Assembly: GCF_000332415.1 (NCBI RefSeq)
Contig: NZ_AOHC02000011.1
Coordinates: forward strand, 1 to 18,634
From: Leptospira weilii serovar Ranarum str. ICFT
Lineage (GTDB): Bacteria > Spirochaetota > Leptospiria > Leptospirales > Leptospiraceae
Reading direction: 5' to 3'
DNA length: 18,634 bases
Below, one piece after another: positions 1 to 13,177 of this stretch (within the stretch, counting starts at the first letter, position 1; every line of letters begins with the position of its first letter). The notes below the pieces were generated by a model. The model had not been told where the DNA came from. It did not search any database and saw only the letters and a list, made by a program, of their open reading frames with translations. Made by a program: the position numbers and the translations under genes.

Positions 1-609
1 GTTAAAAACATTCACACCACTATACAATATGCAAAAGAAGAAGGAATGGCTTAAGGAATATGCGAATACGAAAGGAAATCTGTTTTCATACGTTTTGTCA
101 GCTCAAGATATAAAGACGGACAAGTCGGAATTTTTGTCACCGATCTTCCCGATTCCGAATTTTCAAGAGAAGATATTGTTATACTAGGTGTACGGCAAAC
201 GTTGGAATATAGAAACTCATTTTCGTTTCGAAAAATATTCTCTTGAATTGGAGAATGTAGCATCCAAAACTTCAATCCGATTTCTTCAAGAATATTATGC
301 AAAAATCTTAACATTTAATCTTGCCTCTCTTCTAATCCAAGAAGCGCAAATAGAATACGATCAATCGATTCAAAACAAAAAAGTAAAAACAAAATATGAT
401 TATAAAATTAATAAAAATATCGCGATCGGCATTCTAAAAGGAGAACTTCCAAGGTTACTTTCGGTACTGAACCGATGAACTCCGTTTTTGATGAAATGAA
501 AGCCGAACTTTTAAAACATCGGCTACCTGTCATTCCAAATAGAACCTTCAATAGAAAACATAAAGTTCGAAAACGTAAGTTTGAAATCTATTACGGCAGA
601 GTCTCTTAA
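1..609 (+). pseudogene. Frameshifted IS4-family transposase, C-terminal part
   Basis: This is the remains of a DDE transposase of the IS4 family. The IS4 signature Y-(2)-R-(3)-E-(6)-K is readable just after base 190 as YGKRWNIETHFRFEK. Compared with the open right-hand copy, four changes break the frame: an extra T near base 23, a missing T near bases 88-90, the 10 bases ATACTAGGTG at 181-190 in place of the six bases TCCCTC, and a missing T at about 462. An open stretch of 96 codons (188-478) survives but cannot encode a working enzyme. The stop TAA at 607-609 matches the stop of the right copy. What I infer is a dead copy that could only move with help from an intact relative. Confidence 0.85.
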
Positions 610-622
610 ATTGACAGCATTG
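1..622 (+). mobile_element. IS4-family insertion sequence remnant, left copy (5' part outside window)
   Basis: This stretch matches the reverse complement of 17999-18634 almost base for base, apart from a few indels and substitutions. The match runs from base 1 to about base 622, ending in ATTGACAGCATTG just after the transposase stop; beyond that the two copies diverge. It is AT-rich compared with the murD region next to it. The 5' end of the element lies outside the window, so terminal repeats and target duplication cannot be tested. The transposase 3' end points towards the interior of the window. Confidence 0.85.
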
Positions 623-712
623 TCCCTTAGGAAGCGTTGCATAAGTTTCCCCAACGCGATCCATAGCGAACGTTGCACTCGAGTTCAGGAAAGTTTTGCG
701 GACTCGAGTTTC

Positions 713-2155
713 TTATTCGCCCGATCTTTCAACCGCCGAACCCGCGTTATTGAGAAAGTCCTCCACCAAAGAAAGGAAATGATTTCCTCTTTCCTCGAAG
801 TTCTTATACTGATCAAAACTCGCGCAAGCGGGAGAGAATACAACGGACTCGATTTTCGTTCCGTTGGGTAAACGGATTTTTGTATCGAAGCCGAACGGTT
901 CGGAAGACCGGATTTTTTTGTCGCCCGCCGAATCCGAAAGTAGATACCATTTTTTGAATATTCTAAATACGTCATTCAAATTTTCAACGGAGAACAATCG
1001 ATCTCCGATCGCGTTTCGAATCCCCTCTTCCCAAACCGACCTGGCCTCTCCGATCAAAACGACACAACCGATTTGGTGCATTAGAAAATCATAAAGCGGT
1101 TTCGGATCTTCCCGTTTCGGTCTTCCTCCTAAAATCAGACAGGTTCGATCCAAATTCTTCCAAGTCGACATCCCGGCCAACATACTGTGTAGATTTGTGG
1201 ATTTGGAATCGTTGATAAACGACAAACCTTGTTTTTCCCCCGCGATCTGAAAACGATGAGGAAGTCCTTTAAAAAGCGGAATCTGCTCCTGGATTGATTC
1301 CGGTTTTCCTCCGATCGATTCCGCGGCAAGAATGGAAGCGGCAAGATTTTCCCTATTATGAGTTCCGGGGAGATGAAATTTTGAGATGTCATAGACGAAC
1401 TTTAACGTTTTGATTTTGAGAGAATTTTCATCCAAAAACGCGTTCGACTCGGGACTTCTTCCGAAGTTTAAAAGTTTACATTGAAAGGAAGTCGAACTCA
1501 AAATTCTTTCTTTGATTTTTTCCGATACGATCAAACAATGATTATTGTCGGAGAGGTTCGCAATCTTGAGTTTCGCGTTGAAATAATTTTCCATCGTCTT
1601 GTGTCTTTCCAAATGATCGGGGGCAAGATTCAAAAGTACGGACACATCCAAACGAAGCGGAAAGGAATCATCAAGCTGATAACTGGAAAGTTCTAGAACG
1701 GCCAAGGAAATCGATTCTTTACAAAAGGATGTAAAAGGAATTCCGAGATTTCCCCCTTCTTTGAGATCGGGAAAATCTTTTTTCAAAAGGTGCGCCGTAA
1801 GGGAAGTGGTTGTGGACTTTCCGTCGGTTCCCGTAATGCCGATGATTTTCCCTTGAAAAAAATTTCTTCCGAGGTCGATCTCCGAAAGAACCGGAATTTT
1901 TTTTTCGGCCGCGTATAAAAGAACCGGATGCGTGGGTAAAATTCCAGGCGACTTAACGATCAGTGAAATTTCGGGAAAAGTTTTCGGATCGGCAGTGTCA
2001 TAAAAAAAGGGAACGTCGATCGACTCGGGTCGATTTCGATCGCAGAGAATCGGTCGTGCTTCTTCGGAGATTAAAAAATCAATTGCGGAATTTCCGGAGA
2101 TTCCTCCTCCCAGAACAAGAATCTTCAGACCTTTCAAGGACTCGGGAAATTTCAT
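713..2155 (-). CDS. murD: UDP-N-acetylmuramoyl-L-alanine:D-glutamate ligase MurD
   Basis: MurD adds D-glutamate to UDP-MurNAc-L-Ala with ATP in the cytoplasmic stage of peptidoglycan synthesis. The 480-residue protein has the Mur ligase order: an N-terminal Rossmann domain ([11 protein letters not shown], about 14-24), the ATP loop [11 protein letters not shown] (about 106-116; most MurD proteins have Asn where this one has Asp111), ELSSYQL (155-161), the [10 protein letters not shown] motif (about 176-185), NDSKSTN (315-321) and a C-terminal [17 protein letters not shown] motif. It is somewhat longer than the usual ~440-460. A charged stretch just before SPACAS, around residues 410-435, seems to account for the extra length. 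The ATG start at 2155 begins right at the nucleotide fold; no strong Shine-Dalgarno sequence precedes it. It is divergent from the STAS gene, and its 3' end lies about 90 bases from the left IS remnant. Confidence 0.95.
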   Translation of the reverse strand: MKFPESLKGLKILVLGGGISGNSAIDFLISEEARPILCDRNRPESIDVPFFYDTADPKTFPEISLIVKSPGILPTHPVLLYAAEKKIPVLSEIDLGRNFFQGKIIGITGTDGKSTTTSLTAHLLKKDFPDLKEGGNLGIPFTSFCKESISLAVLELSSYQLDDSFPLRLDVSVLLNLAPDHLERHKTMENYFNAKLKIANLSDNNHCLIVSEKIKERILSSTSFQCKLLNFGRSPESNAFLDENSLKIKTLKFVYDISKFHLPGTHNRENLAASILAAESIGGKPESIQEQIPLFKGLPHRFQIAGEKQGLSFINDSKSTNLHSMLAGMSTWKNLDRTCLILGGRPKREDPKPLYDFLMHQIGCVVLIGEARSVWEEGIRNAIGDRLFSVENLNDVFRIFKKWYLLSDSAGDKKIRSSEPFGFDTKIRLPNGTKIESVVFSPACASFDQYKNFEERGNHFLSLVEDFLNNAGSAVERSGE

Positions 2156-2176
2156 TTTTAGACCGTTGAACAGTGA

Positions 2177-2204
2177 TTGACAGCTTATTTTCGCCCCCGA
2201 TAGT
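2177..2204 (+). promoter_or_regulatory. Putative sigma-70 promoter for STAS-trpC
   Basis: A perfect -35 box TTGACA (2177-2182) is followed after 16 bases by GATAGT (2199-2204), four of six matches to TATAAT. Transcription would begin near 2211, about 20 bases before the proposed TTG start at 2233 and its AAGGA ribosome site at 2221-2225. The region lies between the divergent murD and STAS genes. This is a pattern match only. Confidence 0.5.
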
Positions 2205-2232
2205 TGTCAGTAGCAAAACTAAGGATATTCCC

Positions 2233-2565
<333 letters not shown>

Positions 2566-2571
2566 GCCTCA

Positions 2572-3330
2572 ATGTCCTCTTCTCAACTCCACCGGGTTCT
2601 CCGGGATATCATCTCCACAAAACGAAACGAAATCAAAAAAATCGCCGATTGGGAGCCGGCCCCTTATCAGGGACTCGGCCTCGGAAAGTCTTTAAGAAGC
2701 AGAACCTTTTCCATCATCGCGGAATGCAAACGTAAGAGTCCTTCCTCCGGAGAAATCCGCTCCGATTACGATCCCGTTCTAATCGCTAAAACATACGAAA
2801 ATTCGGGAGCTTCCGCCGTTTCCGTTCTTACGGATCGGGATTATTTCGGAGGTTCCTTGGAGGATCTGAAAAACGTTTCCTCCGAATTGAAGATTCCGGT
2901 TTTAAGAAAAGATTTTATCCTGGACGAAATCCAAATTCGGGAAGCGAGGGCCTTCGGCGCCTCCGCAATTCTTTTGATCGTGAGAATCCTATCTCCCGAA
3001 CAAATCAAATCGTTTTTAAAGTCCGCGTCCTCTTTCGGTATGGATTGTCTTGTCGAAGTTCACACGTCCGATGAAGCGAAACTCGCCCTGGACTGCGGGG
3101 CCGAAATCGTAGGAATCAATACGAGAGATTTGGATACGTTCCAAATCCATCCGAATCTGGTCGAAGAAGTCTGCGCCTTCCTACCACCTAACATCGTGAA
3201 GGTGGGCGAATCCGGCGTGAAAAACCGTTCCGACCTGGATACGTTTCGTAAATCGGTCGACGCCGCTTTGATCGGAACTTATTTTATGGAGAAACCGGAT
3301 ATCCGCAAAGCCTGGTTGGATCTATTTTAG
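2572..3330 (+). CDS. trpC: Indole-3-glycerol-phosphate synthase TrpC
   Basis: TrpC closes the indole ring in tryptophan synthesis, turning CdRP (carboxyphenylamino-deoxyribulose phosphate) into indole-3-glycerol phosphate in the cytoplasm. The 252-residue protein is a monofunctional TIM barrel of normal length. Every signature residue is present: Glu51 and Lys53 in [11 protein letters not shown], Lys113 in LRKDF, Glu162 in LVEVH, Asn183 in GINTRDL and Glu213-Ser214 in VGESGV. The ATG at 2572 comes six bases after the STAS stop, with no clear ribosome site of its own, so translational coupling is likely. No other trp gene is in the window. Its pairing with a signalling gene does not suggest an obvious shared pathway. 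Confidence 0.95.
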   Translation: MSSSQLHRVLRDIISTKRNEIKKIADWEPAPYQGLGLGKSLRSRTFSIIAECKRKSPSSGEIRSDYDPVLIAKTYENSGASAVSVLTDRDYFGGSLEDLKNVSSELKIPVLRKDFILDEIQIREARAFGASAILLIVRILSPEQIKSFLKSASSFGMDCLVEVHTSDEAKLALDCGAEIVGINTRDLDTFQIHPNLVEEVCAFLPPNIVKVGESGVKNRSDLDTFRKSVDAALIGTYFMEKPDIRKAWLDLF

Positions 3331-3379
3331 TATTTTATTGTATTCTGAAATAACCGCGTTTTTATCTTTCCTTTTACTC

Positions 3380-3406
3380 GGGACTTGTCCCGTCGCGCGC
3401 GACGGG
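3380..3406. repeat. GC-rich palindromes downstream of trpC
   Basis: Two overlapping inverted repeats sit about 50 bases after the trpC stop: GGGAC-TT-GTCCC (3380-3391) and the perfect 18-base palindrome CCCGTCGCGCGCGACGGG (3389-3406). The second is followed only by AATTTAT, so it is a weak fit to an intrinsic terminator on the + strand. Sharing the CCC at 3389-3391, the two hairpins cannot form together. They may be the outer part of the repeat element that starts at 3425. Confidence 0.5.
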
Positions 3407-3424
3407 AATTTATAGCGCTTCGGC

Positions 3425-3556
3425 AGGGATCGATGCGTGGTCAAGTTATTGGAATTACGGAAATTGAATGTACTAATATGAAACACAATAACTTGACTGA
3501 AGCGGAGAGCCCGGTCCGTCGTTTGGGCTTCGCCCAAACGACGGAGCCGCCCAAAC
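3425..3556 (+). repeat. Structured intergenic repeat, copy A
   Basis: The element matches 9990-10124 read on the minus strand. In order it holds AGGGATCGATGCG (3425-3437), a 12-bp stem GTCAAGTTATTG (3440-3451) / CAATAACTTGAC (3486-3497) around a 34-base loop, the conserved stretch TGAAGCGGAGAGCCCGGT, a perfect 13-bp hairpin CCGTCGTTTGGGC-TTC-GCCCAAACGACGG (3516-3544) and GAGCCGCCCAAAC ending at 3556. Three base pairs of the first stem differ from copy B, all compensated on the opposite arm; the loops share no clear similarity. GGAG before the second hairpin recalls the tetranucleotides of REP elements moved by RAYT transposases, but no such transposase is in the window. Confidence 0.75.
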
Positions 3557-3562
3557 GATTTG

Positions 3563-3624
3563 TAAAAAAAAGAAGGTTTGAACTTTAAGTCCCGATTTTT
3601 TACATCAAACCCGTTTTTATTTTA
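3563..3624. terminator. Bidirectional terminator between trpC and the esterase-like gene
   Basis: The inverted repeat GGTTTGA (3575-3581) / TCAAACC (3605-3611) is flanked by an A-rich tract (3563-3573) and a T-rich tract (3614-3623). Each flank gives a U-run in one direction, which suits the convergent genes ending at 3330 and 3622. The loop is long (23 bases), so the hairpin is of moderate strength. The T tract overlaps the stop codon of the minus-strand gene. Confidence 0.5.
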
Positions 3625-5076
3625 GAGCCCGGCGATCGGCCCGCAGGTAGTCGCTAAGTTTTTACGATTCGTATACGATTGATCCGAAGTGGCCTCGTTC
3701 AAGGAAAGATTGATCTTACTCTTGATCAGATTGGAAGCGACACAACTTCCGCCGTTGCTCGTACACTTCACGTTACCCGGCTTTGCTCCCGTAGAAAGAG
3801 TCGTGAGCCAAGTTACGAAGTTGGTTCCTCCCGAATCCACTTTATACATTTCTTCCGAAGTGCTGATCGTATGCACGTCTCCCGGTGCGATATAATACGA
3901 ATAATTGGTCGCCCCGCCCGAAATTCCATTCATAGAAGTAACCGCTTGTTGTGTCCAGCCGCAGGTCGCTCCGTCCGTGGATGCGGGAGTTCCGTCCGGA
4001 ATCGAACTTCCGTCGCTGTCTCCGAATAACGCGGAATAGGTTTTGGAGGAATCATTTGGATCGGTCGTTTTTTCATCGGTATATACCGGAGCCGCGTTGA
4101 TGATATTCATCACCTTGTAAAAGAATCTTTGATTTCCGTCAAAGACGGCCGTGTATTGTCCCGTTTTATCTCCCGAACCGTTATAATACGTCGAAACCTT
4201 TGTAAAAAAATCCTGGATGGACGGATTTCCGACCGTGAAATAATTGGCCGCGATCCCCGTTACCCATGTCGGAATACTCGGATCGGCTCCCCACTGAGTA
4301 CTTAGATTGGGGAAAAATCCGGCCGGAACCACTCCGTTAGACGCATCGGAAAGCATATTAATCTTTACTGATGTATTTAATCCCGCAACCGTTTCACGAA
4401 CGATCGGATAGTTCAACAAAGCACCGTACCCGCCCGCACTTTGTCCGGTTACGAACACATTCTGAACTCCGGGATATTCCGACTGAATGTATTTCAAAGT
4501 GGCGAGTACGTTATCGTAACCCCTATGTTTTACGACCGTTTGAGTTCCCGTATTCGGATCCGTATATGTCATATCCTTGGAACCGAAGTGAAGATCTCCC
4601 GTACAATACGGAATAAAAACGACATCGTAGTCTTTGAACGGGTTCGAACCGTTCTTCTCGTTCATCACTCCTTGAAACACGTATTTTACGAACAATTCAG
4701 GGACGGTATTGAGTTGATTGAAATAAGTGGTCGTATTGGTTCCGAAACAATTGTATCCGCTCCAACAAGCCCCTCCCCCCATAAAATTGATGAGAAGTTT
4801 TTTATTGGATGCGCTTACCTTTTTTCTATAGATGGAAAACGTTGTGTTCCCGCTCGCTCCCGAACAGGAAGGATTGTAGGCCCTGTTCGTATAATTGGCC
4901 CCGGCAACGGTGATCGTCCCGGCGGACGGAGTGATCTTTTCGTAAGGATTGTACAAAAGATCCGCTAGTACCAACGCGAGAAACGTTTTGTCCTTATCGT
5001 CGTCGTTGTCTTTCTTACAATCCGCAAAGACGAGAATCGTACAAATTGTCATGAAGTATAGGATCCATTGTTTCAT
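3622..5076 (-). CDS. Pectin acetylesterase/Notum-family lipoprotein hydrolase
   Basis: This is a predicted exported alpha/beta hydrolase of the pectin acetylesterase/Notum family, whose members remove acyl groups from glycans or, for Notum, from Wnt. Starting at ATG 5076 gives 484 residues: a lipoprotein leader (MKQWILYFMTICTILVFADC, lipid Cys20), an Asp/Lys-rich tether (KKDNDDDKDK), an oxyanion-type NFMGGGACWSGYNC (about 98-110), the nucleophile motif GQSAGGYGA (Ser213), LSDASNG (about 242-248) and GDVHTI (His402). Asp313 in AVFDGNQRF sits where the family's acid could be. A longer reading from 5115 would add 13 residues ahead of the leader and lacks a ribosome site; GGAAAG precedes 5076. 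Asp at -1 of the lipobox is unusual. The gene has its own promoter (5115-5143), and its substrate is unknown. Confidence 0.75.
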   Translation of the reverse strand: MKQWILYFMTICTILVFADCKKDNDDDKDKTFLALVLADLLYNPYEKITPSAGTITVAGANYTNRAYNPSCSGASGNTTFSIYRKKVSASNKKLLINFMGGGACWSGYNCFGTNTTTYFNQLNTVPELFVKYVFQGVMNEKNGSNPFKDYDVVFIPYCTGDLHFGSKDMTYTDPNTGTQTVVKHRGYDNVLATLKYIQSEYPGVQNVFVTGQSAGGYGALLNYPIVRETVAGLNTSVKINMLSDASNGVVPAGFFPNLSTQWGADPSIPTWVTGIAANYFTVGNPSIQDFFTKVSTYYNGSGDKTGQYTAVFDGNQRFFYKVMNIINAAPVYTDEKTTDPNDSSKTYSALFGDSDGSSIPDGTPASTDGATCGWTQQAVTSMNGISGGATNYSYYIAPGDVHTISTSEEMYKVDSGGTNFVTWLTTLSTGAKPGNVKCTSNGGSCVASNLIKSKINLSLNEATSDQSYTNRKNLATTCGPIAGL

Positions 5077-5114
5077 TTCTTTCCAGCCCCTTAGTATCGC
5101 TTTTGAACTGGTCA

Positions 5115-5143
5115 ATAATAAAACTCTTATGAATGAAAGTCAA
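5115..5143 (-). promoter_or_regulatory. Putative sigma-70 promoter for the esterase-like lipoprotein
   Basis: Read on the minus strand, TTGACT (5143-5138) is followed after exactly 17 bases by TATTAT (5120-5115). Both boxes match the consensus at five of six positions. The expected start near 5108 leaves a leader of about 30 bases before the ATG at 5076. This is the best-formed promoter in the window, and it implies that the gene is transcribed separately from the acetyltransferase gene upstream. Confidence 0.65.
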
Positions 5144-5293
5144 TCGATACGGAAAAAAATCGAACTCCCCCCAGTAAGTTTCGATACTAAGATCATCTTT
5201 TTGTCAGGGAATGGACGGCCTATAATTCGAAGGATTCGGAATCGCGAATCGTTTTTTTACGATCGATTTCTAAAAAACCGCACTGGAATCGTT

Positions 5294-6442
<1,149 letters not shown>

Positions 6443-6493
6443 ACGACACCTTTGAAATTTCCTTTCCGCAAATGAGAGAACGTTGTCAGGGGT

Positions 6494-6555
6494 TAGGGAT
6501 TAGGAGTTAGGGCTGTAACCTACAACGGTTCCTAATTTCTAGTCACTAATCCCTA
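6494..6555. repeat. Nested hairpin with TTAGGG-like arm
   Basis: A perfect 10-bp inverted repeat TAGGGATTAG (6494-6503) / CTAATCCCTA (6546-6555) encloses TTAGG (6507-6511) / CCTAA (6531-6535) and AACC (6517-6520) / GGTT (6527-6530). The 5' arm with its flank has four G runs spaced by TTA-like linkers (6489-6512). A tail sharing TAGTCACTCGAAGC recurs near 13078-13092. The element lies in the 285-base gap between the divergent genes starting at 6442 and 6728. Confidence 0.55.
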
Positions 6556-6727
6556 GTCACTCGAAGCACGTTCGAAAGGAATTCACTCCAATTTATTAAA
6601 TTTTTATCCGCTATATTAAATACTTCTTGCACCAAAAACAAGGGCATTCTTCATCGTAATAAAAAGACCTTTTCCAAACCGATCTTTGCAGTACGATTTG
6701 AGAATCTTTTTCGGGGAAGTAATTGAT

Positions 6728-7888
<1,161 letters not shown>

Positions 7889-7892
7889 AACG

Positions 7893-8797
7893 ATGTCGGA
7901 ACTGGACGGAATTCGGATTCATTTCAACGAAAGTAATTTAGCTTTTTTGAATTTTCTTCTGGGGTTGATTATGTACGGAATCGCCTTGGAAGTTAGATTA
8001 GAAGATTTTAAACTACTCATAGACAAACCCAGAGCGTCGATCGCGGGAATCTTATCGCAATTCGTCCTTTTTCCTTTTGCGACCTATTTACTTCTTTGGA
8101 TTTTAAATCCGCCGCCCGGAATCGCACTCGGAATGCTTCTAGTCGCGGCCTGCCCGGGAGGAAACATTTCCAACTTTATCACTTTTCTTGCAAAGGGGAA
8201 CACCGCGCTTTCGATTTCTCTAACGGCGTTTTCTTCGGCGCTTGCGATTTTTGCGACTCCGTTTAACTTTTTCTTCTGGGGAAATTTATATCCGCCCGTT
8301 CAAACGACTCTAAAAGAAATCGCCCTCGATCCTGGGGACGTTTTTAAAGCGATCTTAATGATACTAGTGATCCCGATCCTTCTCGGTCTTTTGACAAAAA
8401 GATACTTGCCGAAAATCACTTCAAAACTTGCAAAACCTCTCAAAATTCTTTCGGGTTTTATTTTTGCGGCGTTTTTACTGACGGCGCTGGTCGCCAATTA
8501 TCAAATATTTTTTAAGGTAATTCACAAAGTATTTATTTACGTTTTTCTAATGAACACTACCGGCTTTTTATTGGGATATTATTTTGCGAAACTGATGCGT
8601 TTGGACGAAAAGGACGCGCGTTGTATCTCGATAGAAACCGGAATCCAAAATTCGGGACTAGGACTCGTTTTGATCTTCACGTTTTTCGGAGGTCAGGGAA
8701 GTATGGCGATCATCGCGGCGGTCTGGGGAATTTGGCACGCGATCGCGGGTGTGACACTCGCTTGGTTCTGGTCGAAAAGGGCTTCCGACTTAACGGC

Positions 8798-8822
<25 letters not shown>
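7893..8822 (+). CDS. Bile acid:sodium symporter (BASS/SBF) family transporter
   Basis: This is an inner-membrane secondary transporter of the SBF family, whose members usually move organic anions with Na+. The 309 residues are almost wholly hydrophobic, with about nine to ten membrane segments. Two family signatures fit the sodium-binding core: [19 protein letters not shown] (about 85-103) and [11 protein letters not shown] (248-258). The ATG comes four bases after the dioxygenase stop, so the two form an operon and may handle the same compound. The last 25 bases overlap the 3' end of trhO on the opposite strand. Bacterial members carry many substrates besides bile acids, so the name should not be read as function. 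Confidence 0.88.
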
Positions 8823-9910
<1,088 letters not shown>

Positions 9911-10316
9911 ACGTTCTTAACTCTGAAATTGAGTGATTTCCTGACAAGCGTTTCTAAGGGTTAGCGGATAGGTTTTAGGACTTTATAAGGTTTGGGCGGC
10001 TCCGTCGTTTGGGCTCCGCCCAAACGACGGACCGGGCTCTCCGCTTCAGTCAATAAATTGAGATAACAACAGAATACCAAATATTCGGTTTCATTTTCAA
10101 TTTATTGACTCCGCATCGATCCCTTCCCGCGCCCCTGCGTTGTACCAAGTTTTTCCGTGCGATCCATAAAGTCCGCCGCATTGAGTTATATCGGAGTTCC
10201 CGCAAAAAGAATTGCAAACTCCCCCGCCTCTTCAAAATAGAAACCGGAACACCCAAATTCACAAAACAGCTGTTCAATCGAATCTCAAGTAGATCGATCG
10301 ACAGCGAGGTAATACA
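9911..10316. other. 406-base gap between divergent trhO and the thiolase
   Basis: The gap holds structured repeat copy B (9990-10124). The first 80 bases carry a GGGTTAGCGGATAGG stretch that looks like the GTTAGG-type relics elsewhere in the window. After the repeat, 10125-10316 contains no open frame I trust. It ends in GAGGT (10306-10310), the ribosome site of the thiolase. I could not pick out a convincing -35/-10 pair for either gene. Confidence 0.5.
9990..10124 (-). repeat. Structured intergenic repeat, copy B (inverted relative to copy A)
   Basis: Read on the minus strand this repeats 3425-3556: AGGGATCGATGCG, a 12-bp stem GTCAATAAATTG / CAATTTATTGAC (+ strand positions 10049-10060 and 10098-10109) with a 37-base loop, the conserved TGAAGCGGAGAGCCCGGT, and the perfect hairpin CCGTCGTTTGGGC-loop-GCCCAAACGACGG (10002-10030). 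The three-base hairpin loop is GGA here and TTC in copy A. Stem pairs 6, 7 and 8 differ from copy A but remain paired. The loop of the first stem bears no resemblance to that of copy A. Confidence 0.75.
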
Positions 10317-11528
<1,212 letters not shown>

Positions 11529-11545
11529 GAACCTGCACGAAAGAA

Positions 11546-11579
11546 ACCAAGCGATGTTACTCTTTATGAATCGCTTGGT
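11546..11579 (+). terminator. Hairpin downstream of the thiolase
   Basis: ACCAAGCGAT (11546-11555) pairs perfectly with ATCGCTTGGT (11570-11579) around a 14-base loop. It begins 18 bases after the thiolase stop. No T run follows, so it would be a weak intrinsic terminator or an mRNA 3'-end stabiliser rather than a strong stop. Confidence 0.4.
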
Positions 11580-11587
11580 GCACTATA

Positions 11588-11708
11588 CTAGTGAATAGAA
11601 ATCAGAGTTCAGATATCTTTTCCTAAAAGAGCAATTAGACTTTAACAAAGTACGATTTTTCTCTTCTGTAAAATCTCTGAAATCTGAATTCTAACCACTA
11701 TTTACTAG
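11588..11708. repeat. Imperfect 30-bp inverted repeat, possible decayed small mobile element
   Basis: The arm 11588-11617 (CTAGTGAATAG...CAGATATC) and the reverse complement of 11679-11708 (CTAGTAAATAG...CAGATTTC) match at 23 of 30 positions, with 61 AT-rich bases between. It lies in the 441-base gap between the thiolase stop (11528) and the ompL1 start (11970). No open frame is inside. The rest of the gap holds the hairpin at 11546 and the upstream region of ompL1. Confidence 0.5.
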
Positions 11709-11851
11709 AACCTACCTGCTAAAATTTCTTCCTTGTTTACGTCGATTCATGATTCTACTTTAGCACATAACAACTGTTACAAAAAATAAAAGGAGTTTCA
11801 TTCTCCCTTTGAGAATTTTGGAAACTTTTCAACCTTTTTACGAAAACCTGT

Positions 11852-11883
11852 TTGACAGTGATTCATGAACTTCTAAAGTTTCA
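11852..11883 (+). promoter_or_regulatory. Candidate promoter/operator region of ompL1
   Basis: A perfect TTGACA (11852-11857) lies 112 bases before the ompL1 start. No good TATAAT follows at 16-18 bases (AAAGTT is the 17-base option), so the -10 is uncertain. TATAAA at 11899 and at 11912 are other AT-rich candidates, but they are not correctly spaced from this -35. The stretch TGAACTT-CTA-AAGTTTCA (11866-11883) is an inverted repeat with one bulge and could be a protein site. Confidence 0.3.
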
Positions 11884-11969
11884 CCCTGTGTCCGGGATTA
11901 TAAAAACAAGATATAAAACTTTCGGCCACACAATCAAATTTCAATTGAATCGTGAGTAAGGAGTTATCA

Positions 11970-12932
<963 letters not shown>

Positions 12933-12963
12933 GATTGAATCAAATCTTATACGTTCCATTTGC

Positions 12964-12994
12964 AAAAAAGGCTCTCTTTATGAGGGCCTTTTTT
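12964..12994 (+). terminator. Intrinsic terminator of ompL1
   Basis: The run AAAAAA then GGCTCTC (12970-12976), loop TTTAT, GAGGGCC (12982-12988) and TTTTTT (12989-12994) makes a 7-bp stem with one G-T pair, extended by A-U pairs, followed by a U run. It begins 32 bases after the ompL1 stop. This is the clearest terminator in the window. Confidence 0.85.
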
Positions 12995-13067
12995 ATAATT
13001 CCTCGATTCAATAGATCTCGCCACTCGAAACGTAAGATTTTTCTTTCAAGTCACGATCCCCTATAAC

Positions 13068-13092
13068 CACTAAATCCATAGTCACTCGAAGC
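13068..13092. repeat. Relic of the repeat found at 6544-6567
   Basis: These 25 bases match 6544-6567 with one inserted A and one substitution; both end in TAGTCACTCGAAGC. A shorter relative, CCACTCGAAACG, lies at 13021-13032. It is followed by GTGGGAACTCCCGC, a small palindrome. It sits in the space between ompL1 and the convergent peroxidase gene. Confidence 0.5.
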
Positions 13093-13177
13093 GTGGGAAC
13101 TCCCGCGTTTTTCTTTTAGGCTCTTGGGACAAACTCTTAAACGAAAAAAATCGACAGCGGCGGAGCAAAGATCTTTT

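Noticed and set aside
634..657. GCGTTG/CAACGC hairpin between the left IS and murD
   Set aside because: A 6-bp stem with a 12-base loop and no U run is too weak to call a murD terminator.
677..709. ACTCGAGT palindrome repeated at 677-684 and 702-709
   Set aside because: An eight-base palindrome seen twice can arise by chance, and no further structure or target duplication supports it.
1897..1905. A9 run in murD as a phase-variation tract
   Set aside because: MurD is essential, so frameshift switching would not be tolerated.
4441..4968. 175-codon open frame opposite the esterase-like gene
   Set aside because: Its composition follows from the codon pattern of the minus-strand gene, and the translation shows no domain or leader.
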